Assembly (NCBI GenBank): GCA_905235955.1
Contig: CAJONN010000085.1
Location: 1 to 7,956 of the forward strand
DNA length: 7,956 nucleotides
From: an uncultured Marinilabiliaceae bacterium
Lineage (GTDB): Bacteria > Bacteroidota > Bacteroidia > Bacteroidales > Marinilabiliaceae
Direction of reading: 5' to 3'
Part shown: piece by piece, positions 6,851 to 7,956 of the stretch
How positions within the stretch are numbered: position 1 is the first letter of the stretch
Layout: each line of letters begins with the position of its first letter
Notes under the pieces: generated by a model
Told to the model about the DNA's origin: nothing
Seen by the model: only the letters and a program-made list of their open reading frames with translations
Databases searched by the model: none
Translations under genes and position numbers: made by a program

Positions 6851-7408
6851 ATGGATACAAATAGGGAATGGAAAACTATAAGTTCAGAGTATCTTATAAA
6901 GCGTCCGTGGCTCACAGCAAGGCGCGATGAAGTGCAATTTCCTGATGGACGTATAAATCATGAATATTATGTGCTCGAATATCCTGACTGGGTTAACGTG
7001 ATAGCCATAACCAAAGATGGACAATATGTGATGGAAAAACAATATAGGCATGCGCTCGGAGTTACTTGCTACGAATTGCCATGTGGCGTTATGGAGGCTG
7101 GCGAAAAACCACTCGAAGCTGCCCAACGTGAACTACTCGAAGAGACGGGCTACACAGGTGGCGAGTGGCATGAACTAATGTCAATATCGGCCAACCCAAG
7201 CACAATGACCAACCTTACGCATTGCTTTTTGGCAGTTGGTGTAGAAAAAACATCAGAACAGCATCTCGACGACACTGAAGACCTATCGGTTCACCTACTT
7301 AGCCGCGACGAAGTTTACAATCTTGTAGCTGAAAATAAGCTAAAACAGGCACTTATGATAGCTCCGTTGCTAAAACATTTTTCAGGAATAGGATTGGACA
7401 AAAAATAG
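6851..7408 (+). CDS. Nudix hydrolase, ADP-ribose pyrophosphatase type
   Basis: This 185-aa cytosolic hydrolase has a complete Nudix box, G-x5-E-x7-REUxEExGU: G79, E85, then RELLEETGY at 93-101 with metal-binding E94, E97 and E98. Upstream, MEKQYRHALGVTCYELPCGVMEAGE (61-85) resembles the EKQYR...ELPAG segment of ADP-ribose/nucleotide-sugar pyrophosphatases (NudF/YffH group). Such enzymes split ADP-ribose into AMP and ribose 5-phosphate; exact substrate is inferred from the family only. The ATG at 6851, preceded by an A-rich stretch, is preferred over the in-frame ATG at 6791, which overlaps the preceding gene and adds 20 residues unlike the family. It lies 19 nt after the TIGR04076 gene and 22 nt before the MmcQ gene, so co-transcription is likely. 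Confidence 0.94.
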   Translation: MDTNREWKTISSEYLIKRPWLTARRDEVQFPDGRINHEYYVLEYPDWVNVIAITKDGQYVMEKQYRHALGVTCYELPCGVMEAGEKPLEAAQRELLEETGYTGGEWHELMSISANPSTMTNLTHCFLAVGVEKTSEQHLDDTEDLSVHLLSRDEVYNLVAENKLKQALMIAPLLKHFSGIGLDKK

Positions 7409-7430
7409 GCGCATAACCAATAGCAAAAAT

Positions 7431-7805
7431 ATGAACATCGAACAAGTACGAGACTTTACCTTGTCGCTCAATGGCGTAACTGAAGATCAGCCGTTTGGCG
7501 ATGATATTATCACTTTTCGTCTTGAAGGTAAGATATTTGTATGTTTGTGGCTTGGGGGCGGACGGCATGATATGAAAAACTCTGCCCCCAGAATAGCGCT
7601 AAAACTATCGCCAGAGAGAAACGAAGAACTGCGCGAACGATATTCAGCCGTAACACCCGCATGGCATTGGAACAAAACGCATTGGAGCGATGTCTATTAC
7701 GAGCAGTTGTCAGCCTCGCAAGTAGAAGAGTGGATTGTAGAATCCTACAATCTTATAGTTTCAAAATTGCCTAAAGTTGTTAGGCAAAAATATATAAATA
7801 GTTAG
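7431..7805 (+). CDS. MmcQ/YjbR family DNA-binding-like protein
   Basis: This 124-aa protein belongs to the MmcQ/YjbR (DUF419) family, small alpha/beta proteins with a CyaY-like fold that are annotated as possibly DNA-binding. Supporting segments are the N-terminal helix IEQVRDFTLSLNGVTED (3-19), QPFGDD (20-25) followed by a strand pair FRLEGKIFVCLWL (29-41), IALKLSP (55-61), the family motif VTPAWHWNKTHWSDVYY (74-90), and a C-terminal helical pair carrying a SYNLIVSKLPK stretch (105-115). Length is typical. It is the last gene of the probable TIGR04076-Nudix-MmcQ run, and the right repeat starts 20 nt after its stop. Biological role is unknown. Confidence 0.92.
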   Translation: MNIEQVRDFTLSLNGVTEDQPFGDDIITFRLEGKIFVCLWLGGGRHDMKNSAPRIALKLSPERNEELRERYSAVTPAWHWNKTHWSDVYYEQLSASQVEEWIVESYNLIVSKLPKVVRQKYINS

Positions 7806-7823
7806 GTCGGTATATAGCTAACT
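7800..7823. repeat. Inverted repeat at the end of the MmcQ gene
   Basis: AGTTAG (7800-7805, including the stop codon) pairs with CTAACT (7818-7823) around a 12-nt loop. It has no U-tract, so it is a weak terminator candidate at best. It lies between the gene and the right repeat copy. Confidence 0.35.
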
Positions 7824-7826
7824 TAA

Positions 7827-7854
7827 GTTTCGCAAGTAGAAATGTTCTGCAAAC
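7827..7854. repeat. Small hairpin inside right repeat copy
   Basis: GTTT plus GCA (7827-7830 and 7832-7834, with C7831 bulged) pairs with TGCAAAC (7848-7854) around a 13-nt loop. It is equivalent to the left-copy hairpin at 82-109, with a C-G pair where that copy has a wobble. Confidence 0.5.
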
Positions 7855-7884
7855 AAATCCACAAATACGACCTTCCCATTAATT

Positions 7885-7941
7885 TTACTTTTTCTTTCCG
7901 CAAGACTCAACGATGATTGAGCGAAGCGAAATAAAAAGTAA
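7885..7941. repeat. Long interrupted palindrome in right repeat copy
   Basis: The arms are TTACTTTTT (7885-7893) with AAAAAGTAA (7933-7941), TTTC plus GC (7895-7898, 7900-7901, C7899 bulged) with GC plus GAAA (7926-7931), and CTCAA (7906-7910) with TTGAG (7917-7921). There is a 4/4 internal loop (AAGA, CGAA) and a CGATGA apical loop. Because the outer stem is AT-rich and symmetric, it could fold on either strand or as a DNA cruciform. No U-tract outside the stem supports a normal terminator. Confidence 0.8.
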
Positions 7942-7956
7942 CAAAAAGAACTCGTC

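Larger units (their letters stand above)
7825..7941 (-). repeat. Right copy of the structured inverted repeat
   Basis: The reverse complement of 7825-7933 matches 1-111 with identical outer blocks of 51 and 21 bases and a divergent middle. Unlike the left copy, the whole palindrome is present and continues to 7941. No open reading frame runs through it. It follows the MmcQ gene by 19 nt, in the 3' intergenic space. Confidence 0.9.

Noticed and set aside
7885..7941. Right-copy palindrome as a standard rho-independent terminator
   Set aside because: The T-rich run is part of the 5' arm and the 3' arm is A-rich, so no U-tract follows the stem on either strand.
1..7956. Composite transposon bounded by inverted repeats
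   Set aside because: No transposase or integrase is encoded inside, no target-site duplication can be assessed, and the cargo is housekeeping genes.

Overview
The window reads as chromosomal DNA from a Bacteroidales-type bacterium (Prevotella, Bacteroides or a related gut lineage). The evidence is the AT-rich composition with A-rich, weakly Shine-Dalgarno leaders, promoter -7 elements matching the Bacteroidetes TAnnTTTG consensus ahead of three transcription units, a DUF4294 protein (a family seen essentially in Bacteroidetes), and a Bacteroidales-style hexameric-type glutamate dehydrogenase. All nine genes lie on the + strand. I see no tRNA, rRNA, CRISPR array, transposase or phage gene.

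Layout: (1) 1-111 is one copy of a structured repeat. (2) 229-2911 is a probable operon: nfo (endonuclease IV), a secreted DUF4294 protein and an Omp85/BamA-like outer-membrane barrel without POTRA domains. (3) 3034-4886 is a two-gene unit with a 2-nt gap: a shortened dihydroorotase-like protein whose metal-binding histidines are gone, then a class I SAM-dependent methyltransferase. (4) 5043-6398 is gdhA, apparently monocistronic, with its own promoter and a strong intrinsic terminator at 6463-6501. (5) 6532-7805 is a run of three small genes 19-22 nt apart: a TIGR04076 protein, a Nudix hydrolase of the ADP-ribose pyrophosphatase type, and an MmcQ/YjbR protein. (6) 7825-7941 is a second copy of the repeat, inverted relative to the first.

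Most genes are ordinary housekeeping: base-excision repair (nfo), ammonium assimilation (gdhA), nucleotide clean-up (Nudix) and envelope proteins. Two things stand out. The first is the roughly 110-bp repeat in opposite orientation at the two edges of the window. Each copy has two potential hairpins, and the hairpins are conserved better than the spacer between them. The second is the intact but apparently catalytically dead dihydroorotase-like gene tightly coupled to a methyltransferase of unknown substrate. I do not see a clear new defence or mobile system here. Because the repeats sit at both extreme ends, the window may be an assembly contig broken at a multicopy element.
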